Shown piece by piece: positions 38,301 through 46,757 of a stretch of 64,000 bases of DNA. The DNA is from Mycolicibacter virginiensis (lineage in GTDB: Bacteria > Actinomycetota > Actinomycetes > Mycobacteriales > Mycobacteriaceae), in NCBI RefSeq assembly GCF_022374935.2, contig NZ_CP092430.2, forward strand, positions 1,798,001 through 1,862,000, written 5' to 3'. The notes beneath the pieces were generated by a model, which saw only the letters and a program-made list of their open reading frames with translations, searched no databases and was not told the origin of the DNA. Both the position numbers and the translations under genes were made by a program. The stretch's first letter is position 1, and each line of letters opens with the position of its first letter.

Positions 38301-39863
38301 TTCGGCGAAGGGCTGATAGGGCGCACCGAGGTCCTCGTCGGATCGGCCGTACAACACGACGGCGCCTTGCCCGAAGGCCTGTTGTGACCATTCGCCGGCC
38401 AGGCGCGTCTTGCCCACGCCCGGTTCGCCGGCAATCAACATCGCGTGAATGCCGCCGGCGAGTGCAGCCTGCCACGCGTAACCAAGTCGCTTCAGCTCTG
38501 GACCGCGACCCACGAACCGGCCGGGGCCGGTGAATACCGCGGGGAGGTCGGGCCGCGCCAGGGGCTCGTCGACGGTCTCCTCTCGCTGCTCGGCGATTTG
38601 GAAGCGGAGCTCGAACACATGCTCCGGACGAGGCAGGTTGCGCAGCGCACGCATCCCCAGGTCGGCGAGGCCGACGTCGTCGGGCAGCGTGTCGATGACG
38701 AGTTCGGCCGTCGCGCCCGAGCACAGAATCTGGCCCCCGGCGGCCAGCGACCGCAGACGCGCGGCGCGGTTGACCGCGCGACCGAAGTAGTCACCGTCGC
38801 GCAGCTCTACCTCGCCGGTGTGCAGGGCGATCCGGATGCGGATGGGTTCGTGCAGCGCCCACGGCTCACGCAGGATTGCGTCTTGCAGCTCGATGGCCGC
38901 GGCGGCCGCCGCCGAAGGCCGGTCGAAGACCGAGAAGGTGGCATCGCCTTCGCCACGCGTTTTGATGAGCCGGCCGCCGCGGGAGGTGACCACTTGCTCG
39001 ACGAGCTCGTCGTGGCGCGCGAGCGCTATCGCCATGGCATCGGCGTCGGCCTCCCACGCGGCGGTCGACCCCTCGATATCGGTAAGCAGAAAGGTCACGG
39101 CGCGAGTCACCGACGGAAGATGCTGAGTCACCGGGTAATCCAGTGCGGAGTCCTGGGCAACTATCGCGGCCTCGAGCCGTCGAAGCTCGGGTCCTGGGTC
39201 GACGCCGAGCTCGTCGGCGAGCAGCGCCCGTGCCCGTTGATAAGCGCCCAGCGCTTCGCCCTGTCGGCCGGCGCGGTAGAGCGCCAGCATCAGCTGGGCC
39301 CATCGCCGCTCACGCAACGGTGCATCGGCCACCGCGGCTTCCAGCTCGCCGATGATCTCCGCGGCTCGTCCCGTCGCGAGCAACGCGTCGGCGCGGTCCT
39401 CGACCAGGGCGGCGTGCCCTTCGATCCAGCGTGTCCGCTCCGAGACACCTCGGCGGGAATCGGGTAGTTCGGGAGTTCCGCGCCACAGGCTCAGCGCCTC
39501 CTCGAAGCGGACCACGGCCTGGCCGGTATCGCCGGCCGCCGCGGCGTCTCGTCCGGCTTTGGTGGCCCGCTTGTAGCGCGGGGCATCCACCTCCGTGGTG
39601 TTGAGGATCCAGCCCGTTCCCTCGGTGAGGACGAACCCGTCGCCCAAGGCTCGGCGCAACGAGGAGATGTGAGTCTGTAGCGCCTTGGCCGCAGTGCGCG
39701 GCGGCTCGTCGCCCCAGAGCAGATCGATCAGCGTTTCGGCCGACAGCACCGAACCGCCGTGTAGACCGAGCATGGTGAGGATCGCGCGCGGCTTGGCGCC
39801 CGGGATTGTGACCGAGGCGCCGTCGTGCCGGGCCTGAAGAGGTCCCAAAACCCCCAGCTCCAC
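32355..39863 (-). CDS. Giant SARP-cyclase-STAND regulator with nine NTF2/SnoaL-like modules
   Basis: About 2,502 aa. Residues 1-245 are a SARP module: winged helix (VELGVLGPLQARHDG start) plus BTAD domain. Residues 255-420 are a class III nucleotide cyclase with TDIEGST, IKTRGEGDATFSVF and GRAVNRAARL, so metal Asp and transition-state Asn/Arg are present. An AAA/STAND ATPase follows (AGEPGVGKTRLA near 480, VLILDDLHWA), then TPR-like helices to about 1,255. The last half is nine NTF2/SnoaL-like modules of 125-145 aa, pattern A-A-B-A-B-A-B-A-B; A modules end ELDARYLAGEAA, B modules end ARFEELQP. The start GTG 39863 is set by TACCAT 7 nt upstream. The target genes are unknown; htpG is divergent. 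Confidence 0.85.
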   Translation of the reverse strand: MELGVLGPLQARHDGASVTIPGAKPRAILTMLGLHGGSVLSAETLIDLLWGDEPPRTAAKALQTHISSLRRALGDGFVLTEGTGWILNTTEVDAPRYKRATKAGRDAAAAGDTGQAVVRFEEALSLWRGTPELPDSRRGVSERTRWIEGHAALVEDRADALLATGRAAEIIGELEAAVADAPLRERRWAQLMLALYRAGRQGEALGAYQRARALLADELGVDPGPELRRLEAAIVAQDSALDYPVTQHLPSVTRAVTFLLTDIEGSTAAWEADADAMAIALARHDELVEQVVTSRGGRLIKTRGEGDATFSVFDRPSAAAAAAIELQDAILREPWALHEPIRIRIALHTGEVELRDGDYFGRAVNRAARLRSLAAGGQILCSGATAELVIDTLPDDVGLADLGMRALRNLPRPEHVFELRFQIAEQREETVDEPLARPDLPAVFTGPGRFVGRGPELKRLGYAWQAALAGGIHAMLIAGEPGVGKTRLAGEWSQQAFGQGAVVLYGRSDEDLGAPYQPFAEALRSLVPCIGAQRLRGLRGVEALLPLIPGLTEVLPDLSAPPRADPDTERYALFDAVVALMELASASAPVVLILDDLHWAAKPTLLLLRHLLRFGDHTRVQIVATYRSTDLDRSHPLAAMLADLHRDGTADRLALSGLGADDVSAYVAEAGYDDEQLARALASVTGGNPFFLIEALRHVDESGGIWDPNTLPQGVREAVSRRLSRLPAATNKALAAAAVVGSRFAVDLVERALEQDLVDAFDEACKAGIIIEEPGGRYRFNHALVRQALIAELASVRRMRLHHRIAITLEASAGADEELLAELAYHYFECAWAGNAAKAVEYCRRAADQAMSRLAYEGAADLYGQALHALEELDDELPDRADQSAELLVARCEALLAAGEVASATRAVSQLQAATVDSARLAAWATCFDGQLSMLIHPEQLDEIEAALGVAADRLAGLGDAEGEAKAHTVRAGCLARLGRIGDCEIALDSALTAARRAREQRRVNAVLAGAPLAALWGPNPVPRAGGRCLDVVRLLRITTESPAVEATSTRCQAVLEAFRGRAATARRMIDSARRTVTEIGLRHALLEVEQFAGIIELVVDDPKGAEPHLRQAYHGFRRMGLDADTAETAALLGRAYLALGRDAEAQELCTESERLAGHALKASIAWRTLRALLLTGHGDHSAARQMAESAVELAQRTDALVDHGDACLTLATVLAAAGDLTAARAAAERATELYERKGAEALAARARRIFGDGGRRTSPPPPEELPVDLVNACMRMVRRVEAAFDREAWHEVEQLYAPDVLVESRRKVVGFGPHNLTATEWTREAKRYRAMFTVRHKNEVIAVRGERLALTRLEVGTADVSPGAPKEDILQLFGLDADERIAVRISFDVEDMDAAIAELDALHARFQNESPPQRRLENKATLVMERFYPNFAARDWEAIAEAAADNYYIDDRRRTVNTGIRYGRDAGIRELQATAEVGFTIIMSEAVATRGERLVLTRVRASGPDPEAVQNDALNVIELDSDEKVVAAVVFDLDDFDDALAELDARYLAGEAAACADTWSAITTAFVAMSRREMPPTVPGFTDVDRRTLATVGPGDLMAYLRVALKDTAQNTIYIEAVHRLTDRGAVITHVARGTSPEGLDVEWRIVDTVTVDGNLISHCEMFDEADLDTALARFEELQPQRVRRLHNAASQVSQRFLAEFAVHNWDAMADLLAEDYYQDDHRSTVNAGIRRGRDAALTNMRAVADLGIADVEVSDVATRGKYLVLTRSVFSFRHQGPEAYLAEQLDVGEIDSDGRLAASVSFDPDDIDAAVAELDARYLAGEAAPYARSWSALIHTYAAANNQQLRLTPDCVNIDHRRIATIETGDLATYIRTSWDEAQSFRVYIEAVHRLSAHGAVFTQAAHGTSEQGFDAEWREIIVATFEGDLVNRCELFDETDLDAALARFEELQPQPARLGNAAGRVYERILAHFAAQDWAAIAEILTDDCSTMDRRHVVNAGARHGRDAVVAEVAAIADVGVVLTSHIVATRGERLVLSRGRALEDVNRPDAFCNDLLDVVEIDANERVVARVIFDLDDIDAAIAELDARYVAGEAVACAHTWSVISAGYAAFNQREFPELDWENVDHRRARAFAPGELAAYMRATWDLAPDVGCYSEAVHRLNGLGAVVTQVVRGTSQEGFEAEWREVVLFTVEGDVISRCEVFDEADLDAALALFDELGRSTPVLENVATRNCVLVAQAFNRRDGDAIFALANEDGRYEDRRKGLRSVLDGPERRLVIDATLETVPGTWRLEVEPIAIRGSRLSLTRDRYRDVGDADRPVAVEMLHLMEVDAAGLMQYTVTFDVDDIDAALAELDARYLAGEAAAYAQPWSLVTGAYAGFNRRDLAATTPDWVSVDHRRGAGFAPGDMIPYMQAAWDDSPDTRIYIAAVHRISTIGAVVTHVAHGISRKGFEAEWRDITVMTVDGDLVNRCELFDQDCLDAALARFDEVNRLRLRNENAETQ
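32377..36070 (-). repeat. Coding tandem repeats (NTF2-like pairs, 807/807/816-bp spacing)
   Basis: The module-end motif (reverse complement of TAGCGGGCGTCGAG) recurs at 32791, 33598, 34405 and, slightly changed, 35221. Spacings are 807, 807 and 816 bp, all in frame. Similarity remains at DNA level around the module ends, so the pairs arose by duplication within the gene. Confidence 0.8.
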
Positions 39864-39870
39864 GGCTTGA

Positions 39871-39876
39871 ATGGTA
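39871..39876 (-). promoter_or_regulatory. -10 hexamer TACCAT of the giant regulator
   Basis: On the minus strand TACCAT is followed by 7 nt and the GTG at 39863, the codon that gives the canonical SARP N-terminus. Confidence 0.45.
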
Positions 39877-40003
39877 GTCACCTGGCAATCGTCGGTGGGG
39901 CGATTCAACGCGCGGTCAAGATCCAGTAAAGAACGCCGTTCGCCGCGGTCGGGGCGCCGTCGGTGACGGCTTGGCCCCCCGAGGAGCACGATGACGCCGT
40001 CGG

Positions 40004-40009
40004 TAAAAT
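40004..40009 (+). promoter_or_regulatory. Probable -10 TAAAAT of htpG
   Basis: TAAAAT ends 9 nt before ATG 40019, a little further than in the leaderless genes nearby. No HspR or CIRCE-type repeat was seen in the 155-bp gap to the giant regulator. Confidence 0.4.
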
Positions 40010-40018
40010 TTGGCGCTT

Positions 40019-41953
40019 ATGAGCGCACGTGTGGAGCAACTGGAGTTTCAGGCCGAGGCTCGGCAGCTGCTGGATTTGATGGTCCACTCGGTCTACTCGA
40101 ACAAGGACGCGTTTCTGCGGGAGCTGATCTCCAATGCCTCCGACGCACTGGACAAGCTGCGGCTCGAGGCGTTCCGCAACAAGGACCTCGAGGCCGACAC
40201 CTCCGACCTGCACATTGAGATCGAGGTGGACGCGACGGCGCGCACCCTGACGGTTCGCGACAACGGCATCGGCATGTCGCGTGACGAGGTGGTGGATCTG
40301 ATCGGCACCTTGGCCCGCTCCGGTACCGCCGAACTGCGTCAACAGCTACGCGAAGCGCAGAACGCCAAAGCCTCCGAAGAGCTGATCGGCCAGTTCGGGA
40401 TCGGCTTTTACTCGGTGTTCATGGTGGCCGACAAGGTCGAGATGGTCACCCACAAGGCCGGCCAGAGCGAAGCCATCCGGTGGGAATCCAGCGGTGATGG
40501 CACCTACACCATCGAATCTGTCGATGACGCACCGCAGGGCACGTCGATCACGTTGCACCTCAAGCCCGAAGACGCCGAAGACGCGCTGCATGACTACACC
40601 GCGGAATGGACGATTCGGGGCCTGGTCAAGAAGTACTCCGACTTCATCGGCTGGCCGATCCGCATGCAAGTCGAGCGCCGGACACCGCCGGCCGAAGAGG
40701 GGGGCGACGAGACGGTCACGGTGGAGACCGCGACACTGAACTCGATGCAGGCGCTGTGGGCGCGCCCCAAAGACGAAGTCTCGCCAGAGGAATACAACGA
40801 GTTCTACAAGCACATCGCGCACGCCTGGGACGATCCGCTCGAGGTCATCGCGATGAAAGCCGAAGGCACCTTCGAGTACCAGGCGCTGCTGTTCATCCCG
40901 TCGCATGCCCCGTTCGACCTGTTCAACCGGGACGCCCAGGTCGGCGTGCAGCTGTACGTCAAACGCGTGTTCATCATGGGCGACTGCGACCAGCTGATGC
41001 CCGAGTACCTGCGCTTCGTCAAGGGTGTGGTCGACGCAGCGGACATGTCGCTCAACGTCTCCCGGGAGATCCTGCAGCAGGACCGTCAGATCAACGCGAT
41101 TCGCCGGCGGCTGACCAAGAAGGTGTTGTCGACCATCAAGGAGCTGCAGTCGCAGCGGCCCGAGGACTACCGCACCTTCTGGACCGAGTTCGGTCGCGTC
41201 GTCAAGGAGGGGTTGCTCTCCGACTTCGACAATCAAGAGGCGCTGCTCGCGGTCAGCTCGTTCGCCTCGACCCACAGCGACTCCGAGCCGACCACGCTGG
41301 CCGACTATGTCGAACGCATGAAAGACGGCCAGGAGCAGATCTTCTACGCCACCGGTGAGTCCCGCCAGCAACTGCTGAAGTCGCCGCACCTGGAGGCGTT
41401 CAAGGCCAAGGGCTACGAGGTACTGCTGCTCACCGACCCGGTCGACGAGGTGTGGGTGAACGCCGTCGCCGAGTTCGACGGGAAGCCGTTGCAGTCGGCG
41501 GCTAAGGGCGAGGTGGATCTGGACACCGAGGAGGAGAAGACCGCGCACGAGGCCGAGCGCAAGGAGCAGGAAAAGGATTTCGCCGACCTGATCTCCTGGC
41601 TGGAGCAGACGCTGACCGAGCACGTCAAAGAGGTACGGCTGTCCACCCGGCTCACCGAGTCACCGGCGTGCCTGATCACCGATACCTTCGAGATGACCCC
41701 GGCGTTGGCGCGCATCTACCGCGCCAACGGCCAGGAGGTGCCAGTCGGTAAGCGCATCCTTGAGCTGAATCCGGGCCATCCGCTGGTCACCGGTCTGCGC
41801 CAGGCACACAGCGAGCGAGGCGCCGAGGACGCCGACCTGGCCGAGACCGCGGAGTTGCTCTACGGCACAGCGCTGTTGGCCGAGGGCGGGGCGCTGGAGG
41901 ATCCGGCGCGGTTCGCCGAGCTGCTGGCGCAGCGGCTAACACGCACGGTCTGA
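40019..41953 (+). CDS. htpG: Molecular chaperone HtpG (Hsp90)
   Basis: The 644-aa cytosolic ATP-dependent chaperone is nearly collinear with M. tuberculosis HtpG (Rv2299c). The GHKL ATPase domain (1-230) has ELISNASDALDKLR, DNGIGMS and GQFGIGFYSVFMVADKV. The middle domain (about 240-500) has the SREILQQDRQINAIRRRLTKKV loop with the catalytic Arg region. The C-terminal dimerisation domain ends ARFAELLAQRLTRTV. ATG 40019 is chosen from alignment; a TTG three codons upstream is in frame. Confidence 0.97.
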   Translation: MSARVEQLEFQAEARQLLDLMVHSVYSNKDAFLRELISNASDALDKLRLEAFRNKDLEADTSDLHIEIEVDATARTLTVRDNGIGMSRDEVVDLIGTLARSGTAELRQQLREAQNAKASEELIGQFGIGFYSVFMVADKVEMVTHKAGQSEAIRWESSGDGTYTIESVDDAPQGTSITLHLKPEDAEDALHDYTAEWTIRGLVKKYSDFIGWPIRMQVERRTPPAEEGGDETVTVETATLNSMQALWARPKDEVSPEEYNEFYKHIAHAWDDPLEVIAMKAEGTFEYQALLFIPSHAPFDLFNRDAQVGVQLYVKRVFIMGDCDQLMPEYLRFVKGVVDAADMSLNVSREILQQDRQINAIRRRLTKKVLSTIKELQSQRPEDYRTFWTEFGRVVKEGLLSDFDNQEALLAVSSFASTHSDSEPTTLADYVERMKDGQEQIFYATGESRQQLLKSPHLEAFKAKGYEVLLLTDPVDEVWVNAVAEFDGKPLQSAAKGEVDLDTEEEKTAHEAERKEQEKDFADLISWLEQTLTEHVKEVRLSTRLTESPACLITDTFEMTPALARIYRANGQEVPVGKRILELNPGHPLVTGLRQAHSERGAEDADLAETAELLYGTALLAEGGALEDPARFAELLAQRLTRTV

Positions 41954-41960
41954 GCTGGGC

Positions 41961-41983
41961 CGGCTGGCGTCTTTGGCCAGCCG
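41961..41983 (+). terminator. Terminator hairpin after htpG
   Basis: CGGCTGGC and GCCAGCCG form an 8-bp GC stem with a 7-nt loop, 8 bp after the htpG stop. There is no T-run, as is common for mycobacterial terminators. Confidence 0.55.
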
Positions 41984-42259
41984 CACCTCGTTCGTACAGG
42001 TTGTCTCCCCCCGCGATTGGGTGTCAGCTCCGATAGCGCAAGACGAGTTCGGCGATGAAGCTGGAAGCAGGTGGAAGCAGATTTCCACCGGGCCGGAGTC
42101 ATCGTCGGGAAGTCACTCCCCGTGACCGGTGGCCACACCGCCACATGATCCGGTCCGGTTGAACCAGCGTTGGTCGATCAGCTCCATAGAACTCCAACCG
42201 CGGGGTGGGTCCGGCACCGCTGGTCGCCGATAGGACGGCAACTAGAGGGGATATGTGCG
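41984..42259. other. 276-bp leader region before the first PPE gene
   Basis: No coding frame was supported. An AGAGGGG lies about 10 nt before the PPE start and may serve as ribosome site. A direct repeat of GGAAGCAG occurs near 42062-42080. No clear -10 was identified. Confidence 0.35.
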
Positions 42260-43501
42260 GTGTTGGATTATGGAACATCTCCCCCCGAGATCACCTCGGC
42301 CAAAATCTATACCGGCCCTGGCTCGGGACCACTGTTGGCCGCGGCGGCGGCCTACGATGCACTCGCTGCCCAACTGAATTCATTTGCTACCGGATACTTC
42401 TCGGTGATCGCCGACCTGCAGGGCGAGAGTTGGGCCGGGAAGGCATCGGCGGCGATGGCCGCTGCCGCAACGCCCTACGCCGAATGGGCGACGGTAACGG
42501 CGAGCCAGCTTGAACGGGCCGCCGGCCAGGCGCGCGCGGCAGCAGCCAGCTATGAACAAGTCCGTATCGCGGTGGTGTCACCGGTGGTGGTGACAGCCAA
42601 CCGTGCTCGGCTCGCGAGCCTGGCTGCGGCCAATGTCTTCGGGCAGAACACGCCCCAGATCGCGGTCGCCGAGTTCGAGTATGCCGAGATGTGGGCCCAA
42701 GACACCCTCGCGATGTTCGGCTACGCGTCCACGGCTGCGACGGCGACACAATTGCCGTCGTTTCACGAGCCACCGCCGACGACCAACCCGGCAGGGGGTA
42801 TGGCCCAGGCCGCTGCGGTGGCCGGCTCGGCGGGAGCTAGTGGCGCGTCGAACTCGCAAACCTTGCTGTCGCAGTTGCTTACGGCGCTGCCCCAACAGCT
42901 CGGCGGGCTCGCCACAGGCCAGGCTGCGGCGCTGCCCGCCCAGGCGGACCCGTTGCTGCCGCTGGAGCTGATCGAGGCCGCGAACATCCTGCTGGGGCCG
43001 ACCTCTTTTGGCTTGCAGACCGCTCGGACGGTCTCGGCGATTGGCTCGTTTGCGTTGGCCGGGAATGCTTTCCTGCTGACCCATGGTGGAGCCGGTATCG
43101 GCGCCGCCGGCGCCGCCGGCACGGCGGGGCCGGTCCTGGCCAATGCCGAAACGCCGGTGGCTGAGTCAGGTGCTGCTGCCGGCGGGCACAAGGTGGTGCT
43201 TGCCCACATGGGTGGTGACGTGGCGCCGGTGGGACAGCTGACGGTGCCGCCGGCGTGGGCGGATGCCACCCCGGTAGCCGCCGCTACCAAAGACCCGGTG
43301 TGGTTGTCGGAAGCAGAGCTTGACGGTGCGTCGCCCTGGCAGGGCAGCGCGGAAACGGACGCGCCCGGAGTATCACCGGCGGTAGGCATGGGGCCGATGG
43401 CGGCAATGATGGGTGGAGGGTTGGGGCGCCAATCGGTCGCCGGCGCCCTGCGTGTCGAGCCCAGTCCGTTCAAGATGCCGCGTCCGTCCTGCGGTGGCTA
43501 G
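42260..43501 (+). CDS. PPE family protein, SVP-type
   Basis: The 413-aa protein has the mycobacterial PPE domain (about residues 1-165): start VLDYGTSPPEITSAKIY, the WAGKASAAMAAAATPYAEW helix-turn with WxG-like motif, and the WAQDTLAMFGYA end. The C-terminal part is Gly/Ala-rich and carries a VGQLTVPPAWADA motif of the SVP subfamily. Such proteins leave through type VII secretion (ESX-5 type) as PE-PPE heterodimers and stay on the cell surface; no PE or ESX gene is in the window. Its GTG start is fixed by the canonical N-terminus. A second PPE gene follows after 71 bp. Confidence 0.93.
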   Translation: MLDYGTSPPEITSAKIYTGPGSGPLLAAAAAYDALAAQLNSFATGYFSVIADLQGESWAGKASAAMAAAATPYAEWATVTASQLERAAGQARAAAASYEQVRIAVVSPVVVTANRARLASLAAANVFGQNTPQIAVAEFEYAEMWAQDTLAMFGYASTAATATQLPSFHEPPPTTNPAGGMAQAAAVAGSAGASGASNSQTLLSQLLTALPQQLGGLATGQAAALPAQADPLLPLELIEAANILLGPTSFGLQTARTVSAIGSFALAGNAFLLTHGGAGIGAAGAAGTAGPVLANAETPVAESGAAAGGHKVVLAHMGGDVAPVGQLTVPPAWADATPVAAATKDPVWLSEAELDGASPWQGSAETDAPGVSPAVGMGPMAAMMGGGLGRQSVAGALRVEPSPFKMPRPSCGG

Positions 43502-43572
43502 CGCATGCGCGCCCATTTGGTGAACTACCACTTAGAGTTTCGGGGCCTCTTGCGGAAACGACCGGGTAGTTG

Positions 43573-44790
43573 ATGTTTGATTTCGGCGCACTGCCCCCCG
43601 AGATCAATTCGACCAGGATGTATGCCGGTCCGGGATCGGGGCCGATGATGGCGGCGGCTGCGGCGTGGGACGACATTGGCAGACAACTGGAATCGGTCGC
43701 AACCGGCTACTCCTCGACGATCTCCAGTCTGCAGGGGCAACCCTGGTCGGGTCCCGCCTCGGATGCCATGGCGGCGGCCGCCACCCGATATCTGGCGTGG
43801 GCCACCGCCACCGCAGCGCAGGCCGAACAGACCGCCGCCCAGATCCGGGCGGTGGCGGGAGCTTACGAGACGGCGTTCGCCGCGACGGTGCCACCGGCGG
43901 CAGTGGCGGCCAACCGCACCCAGTTGGCGATGCTGGTGGCCACGAATTTCTTCGGGCAGAATGTCCCGGCGATCGCAGCCACGGAGGCCGTTTACGCCGA
44001 GATGTGGGCGCAAGACGCCACAGCGATGTATGGCTATGCCGGAGCCTCGGCGCAGGCAGGCATGCTGAGGTCGTTCTCACGTCCGCCGGAGACCACCAAC
44101 TTGGGCGGGCAATCCGCCCAACAGGCCGCGGCGACGCGCGCCGCCGCCGACGTCGTCGCCGGGGACACGCAGATGGCGCTAGCGGAGCTGCTTTCGGGCG
44201 CATCAGAACCGCCACAGATTCTCACCACGGCACCGGCGCAGCCATCACAAGCGGGCCTCGCCCAGGCCACACCACCACCGGCATCGTTGCCGATTGTCGA
44301 TCAGGTGGCGGCTTTCGGCCCCACCCTCGGAGTACTGGGCGTGGCTCAACAGGTGGTGTTCACCACCGGCTCGCAGGGCATTTTCGGCATGGCGATTCTG
44401 AACGCGCAAGCCAAGGCGGCCGCCGGCGCCATGCTGGCCACCCCGGTCGTCACGGTCGATGCGCACGGCCCAGCCCTGACCGGCGTGCCCGCCGCGGTGC
44501 TGGCGGGTGCAGGAAAGGCGGTGCCGGTCGGAAAGTTGTCAGCGCCACAGAACTGGTTGACCGCAACGCCGACGGCAAGCGTTGCTGATTCGGCTGTTCG
44601 GTCACCGCGACCGGCGGCCGTCGGGGCAGCCCCGCCGGAAGCTGCGAACTCGGCGAAGCCCATGGCGGGCAACGCCCCAACCGCGGTCATGGGACCGATG
44701 GACCGTCGGGCGCCTCGCCGCGACGGTACCGCGGTGTTTCGGATGCGGGACCGCCGCTTTCGGATGCCCCGACCTCCTGGGGCCGGATGA
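43573..44790 (+). CDS. PPE family protein, SVP-type
   Basis: The 405-aa protein starts [17 protein letters not shown] and has the PPE domain ([32 protein letters not shown]) plus a [15 protein letters not shown] version of the SVP motif near residue 320. The domain is similar to that of the upstream PPE gene, and both end in a basic FRMPRP or FKMPRP tail, so they are tandem duplicates. ATG 43573 is chosen from family alignment. The partner PE is not encoded next to it. Confidence 0.93.
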   Translation: MFDFGALPPEINSTRMYAGPGSGPMMAAAAAWDDIGRQLESVATGYSSTISSLQGQPWSGPASDAMAAAATRYLAWATATAAQAEQTAAQIRAVAGAYETAFAATVPPAAVAANRTQLAMLVATNFFGQNVPAIAATEAVYAEMWAQDATAMYGYAGASAQAGMLRSFSRPPETTNLGGQSAQQAAATRAAADVVAGDTQMALAELLSGASEPPQILTTAPAQPSQAGLAQATPPPASLPIVDQVAAFGPTLGVLGVAQQVVFTTGSQGIFGMAILNAQAKAAAGAMLATPVVTVDAHGPALTGVPAAVLAGAGKAVPVGKLSAPQNWLTATPTASVADSAVRSPRPAAVGAAPPEAANSAKPMAGNAPTAVMGPMDRRAPRRDGTAVFRMRDRRFRMPRPPGAG

Positions 44791-44836
44791 ATCCGGAGTG
44801 CGGGTTGGCGGGCATCCGCCGCGCCGCAAGTGCGGA

Positions 44837-45841
44837 TCAGGGCACCAGCACCACTTTGCCGACGTTTTCCCGCGCGGCCAGAATGCGGTGGGCTTCCGGG
44901 GCATTCGCGAACGGCACCGTGGCATGAACGATGGGCGCTGCCGTCCCGTTGCTCAGCGCCTTGGACAGCGGGGTGATCCAGGGTCCGAGCGTGCCGCGGT
45001 CGTCCCACAGCCGCAGCATGTTCAGTCCGATAACGGTCTTGGACTGCTCCATCTGCGTGATCAGGCTGAAGCCGCGCAGCATCGCCAGCGCCTGCGGCGC
45101 CGCCCGCAGCAGCGACCGCTTCTCGCCGTGCTGTAGCGACGAAAGACCGTAGGCGACAAGGCGTCCGCCGGGACGCAACAACGTCAGCGAGCGGCGCAGC
45201 GAGGTGCCTCCGAGCCCGTCGAGCACGATGTCGTACGGCGGCAGTCCCTCCCACCAGCCTCTGCGTCGGTAGTCGATGGCGCGGTCGATACCCAAGGCGT
45301 CCAGCTGGGCGTGTTTGCCCGGTGACGCGGTGCCGTGCACGACGGCCCCAGCAGCCTTGGCCAACTGGATCGCCGCAATGCCGACCCCGCCGGCCGCGGC
45401 GTGCACCAGCACTCGTTCGCCCGCTTGCAGCGACCCGTAGCCGTGTAGTGCCGCCCACGCCGTCGCGTAGTTCACCGGGATCGCCGCGCCCTCCTCGAAG
45501 CTCATCGACGGCGGCAGGGTGACCGTATCGGCCGCGTTGGCGTTGACGATCTCGGCGTAGCCACCGAATCGGGTGCCGGCAAGCACCCGTTCACCGATGC
45601 GGGCCGGGTCGACACCCGCACCGACGGCCTCGATGGTGCCGGCCACCTCGTAGCCGACCACCGCGGGCAGCTTCGGCGCATCGGGATACAGGCCGACTCG
45701 GGCCAGGTGGTCGGCGAAGTTCACCCCTGCCGCGCCTACCGCGATCCGTACCTGCCCGCTGTTGGGCGGCGGCGGGTCGGGGCGGTCCTGCACCTGCAGC
45801 ACCGATGGGGGACCGGTCTTGGTGATGACGACAACGCGCAT
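44837..45841 (-). CDS. Zinc-free medium-chain dehydrogenase/quinone oxidoreductase
   Basis: The 334-aa enzyme belongs to the MDR superfamily, quinone-oxidoreductase/VAT1-like group. A GroES-like catalytic domain (about 1-125; [15 protein letters not shown]) precedes a Rossmann domain with [21 protein letters not shown] (NADPH site). The zinc ligands of alcohol dehydrogenases are absent. It probably reduces a quinone or enone; the substrate is not evident. The ATG has TAGGCT 7 nt upstream. It converges on the second PPE gene and is divergent from the carboxymuconolactone-decarboxylase-like gene. Confidence 0.88.
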   Translation of the reverse strand: MRVVVITKTGPPSVLQVQDRPDPPPPNSGQVRIAVGAAGVNFADHLARVGLYPDAPKLPAVVGYEVAGTIEAVGAGVDPARIGERVLAGTRFGGYAEIVNANAADTVTLPPSMSFEEGAAIPVNYATAWAALHGYGSLQAGERVLVHAAAGGVGIAAIQLAKAAGAVVHGTASPGKHAQLDALGIDRAIDYRRRGWWEGLPPYDIVLDGLGGTSLRRSLTLLRPGGRLVAYGLSSLQHGEKRSLLRAAPQALAMLRGFSLITQMEQSKTVIGLNMLRLWDDRGTLGPWITPLSKALSNGTAAPIVHATVPFANAPEAHRILAARENVGKVVLVP

Positions 45842-45848
45842 GGGTTTC

Positions 45849-45854
45849 AGCCTA
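45849..45854 (-). promoter_or_regulatory. -10 hexamer TAGGCT of the oxidoreductase gene
   Basis: On the minus strand TAGGCT is followed by 7 nt and ATG 45841. Confidence 0.45.
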
Positions 45855-45924
45855 TGGCTATTGCGTACATAGTCGGTGGTTTAGCGAGGCTCGACGAAGG
45901 AGAGGTGAAGCTGGAATCGCCGCA

Positions 45925-45930
45925 TAAACT
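45925..45930 (+). promoter_or_regulatory. -10 hexamer TAAACT of the CMD-like gene
   Basis: TAAACT ends 7 nt before ATG 45938, and this fixes the start over upstream GTG and ATG alternatives. Confidence 0.5.
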
Positions 45931-45937
45931 CGGTGGG

Positions 45938-46756
45938 ATGGACGTTCTGGTTGAGCTGAACCGGTTGGTGGCGTGCTCGGATGGCCGGCTGGGCGCCCTG
46001 GCGCGCCAGGTATGCGGGCAGACGCTGGGCCTCCCGCCGCTGCCGGCCGAGCTGAGCGTCGATGCCTCCGACGCCGATCCGGCGGTGACCGAATTCGCCG
46101 AACAGTTCAGTGTCGATGTCTCGACGATCACTGACGCTCAGCGGGAGCGGCTGCGGGAGGCGCTGGGGGACAGGGCCTTTGATTCCGTCGTACAGATGTA
46201 CATCGGCGACTTCGTGCCACGGGTGCGTGCCGGGCTCGACGCCGTCGGTGTCGCGGTGCCGTGGCCGGACACCATCGTCTGGGATCACGCCGGCCACCCT
46301 GCCGACGCGTTGTTCAACGGGTTTATGCCCGCGGTCGCCCGGTTGCGGTCCCTGGATCCGGTGACCTCTGAGGTGGTGCGGCTGCGTGGTGCGGCCCAGC
46401 ACAACTGCCGGCTGTGCAAGTCGCTGCGCGAGACGACCGCGCTGGACGCCGGTGGGTCCGAGTCGCTCTATGGCGACATCGAGCACTTCGAGGAGTCCTC
46501 GCTGCTCAGTGAGGCGCAGAAGGCGGCGCTGCGCTACGTCGACGCGCTGGTCTGGACTCCGGCGCACATCGACGCCGAGGTGGCCGCCGGGGTGCGCCGG
46601 CACTTCACCGATGAGCAGGCCATCGAGCTGACGTTGGATGTGATGCGCAACGCCGGCAACAAGATTGCGGTGTCGCTGGCTGCCGACGCACCGCGCGTTG
46701 CCGACGGCACCGAGCGCTATCTGCTGGACGCCGACGGCCAGACCGTGTTCGGCTGA
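45938..46756 (+). CDS. Carboxymuconolactone decarboxylase/AhpD-like protein
   Basis: The 272-aa all-helical protein ([16 protein letters not shown] start) has an AhpD-type core at about 120-240: [20 protein letters not shown] has the Cys-x-x-Cys pair with an upstream His, the redox motif of alkylhydroperoxidases. It may protect against peroxides or act as a reductase partner. An open frame runs upstream to 45707 but covers the divergent gene. It converges on the alpha/beta hydrolase gene (2-bp gap). Confidence 0.82.
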   Translation: MDVLVELNRLVACSDGRLGALARQVCGQTLGLPPLPAELSVDASDADPAVTEFAEQFSVDVSTITDAQRERLREALGDRAFDSVVQMYIGDFVPRVRAGLDAVGVAVPWPDTIVWDHAGHPADALFNGFMPAVARLRSLDPVTSEVVRLRGAAQHNCRLCKSLRETTALDAGGSESLYGDIEHFEESSLLSEAQKAALRYVDALVWTPAHIDAEVAAGVRRHFTDEQAIELTLDVMRNAGNKIAVSLAADAPRVADGTERYLLDADGQTVFG

Positions 46757-46757
46757 G

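Noticed and set aside
40346..41623. A 425-codon open frame antisense to htpG.
   Set aside because: No similarity to any family; htpG is certain on the other strand.
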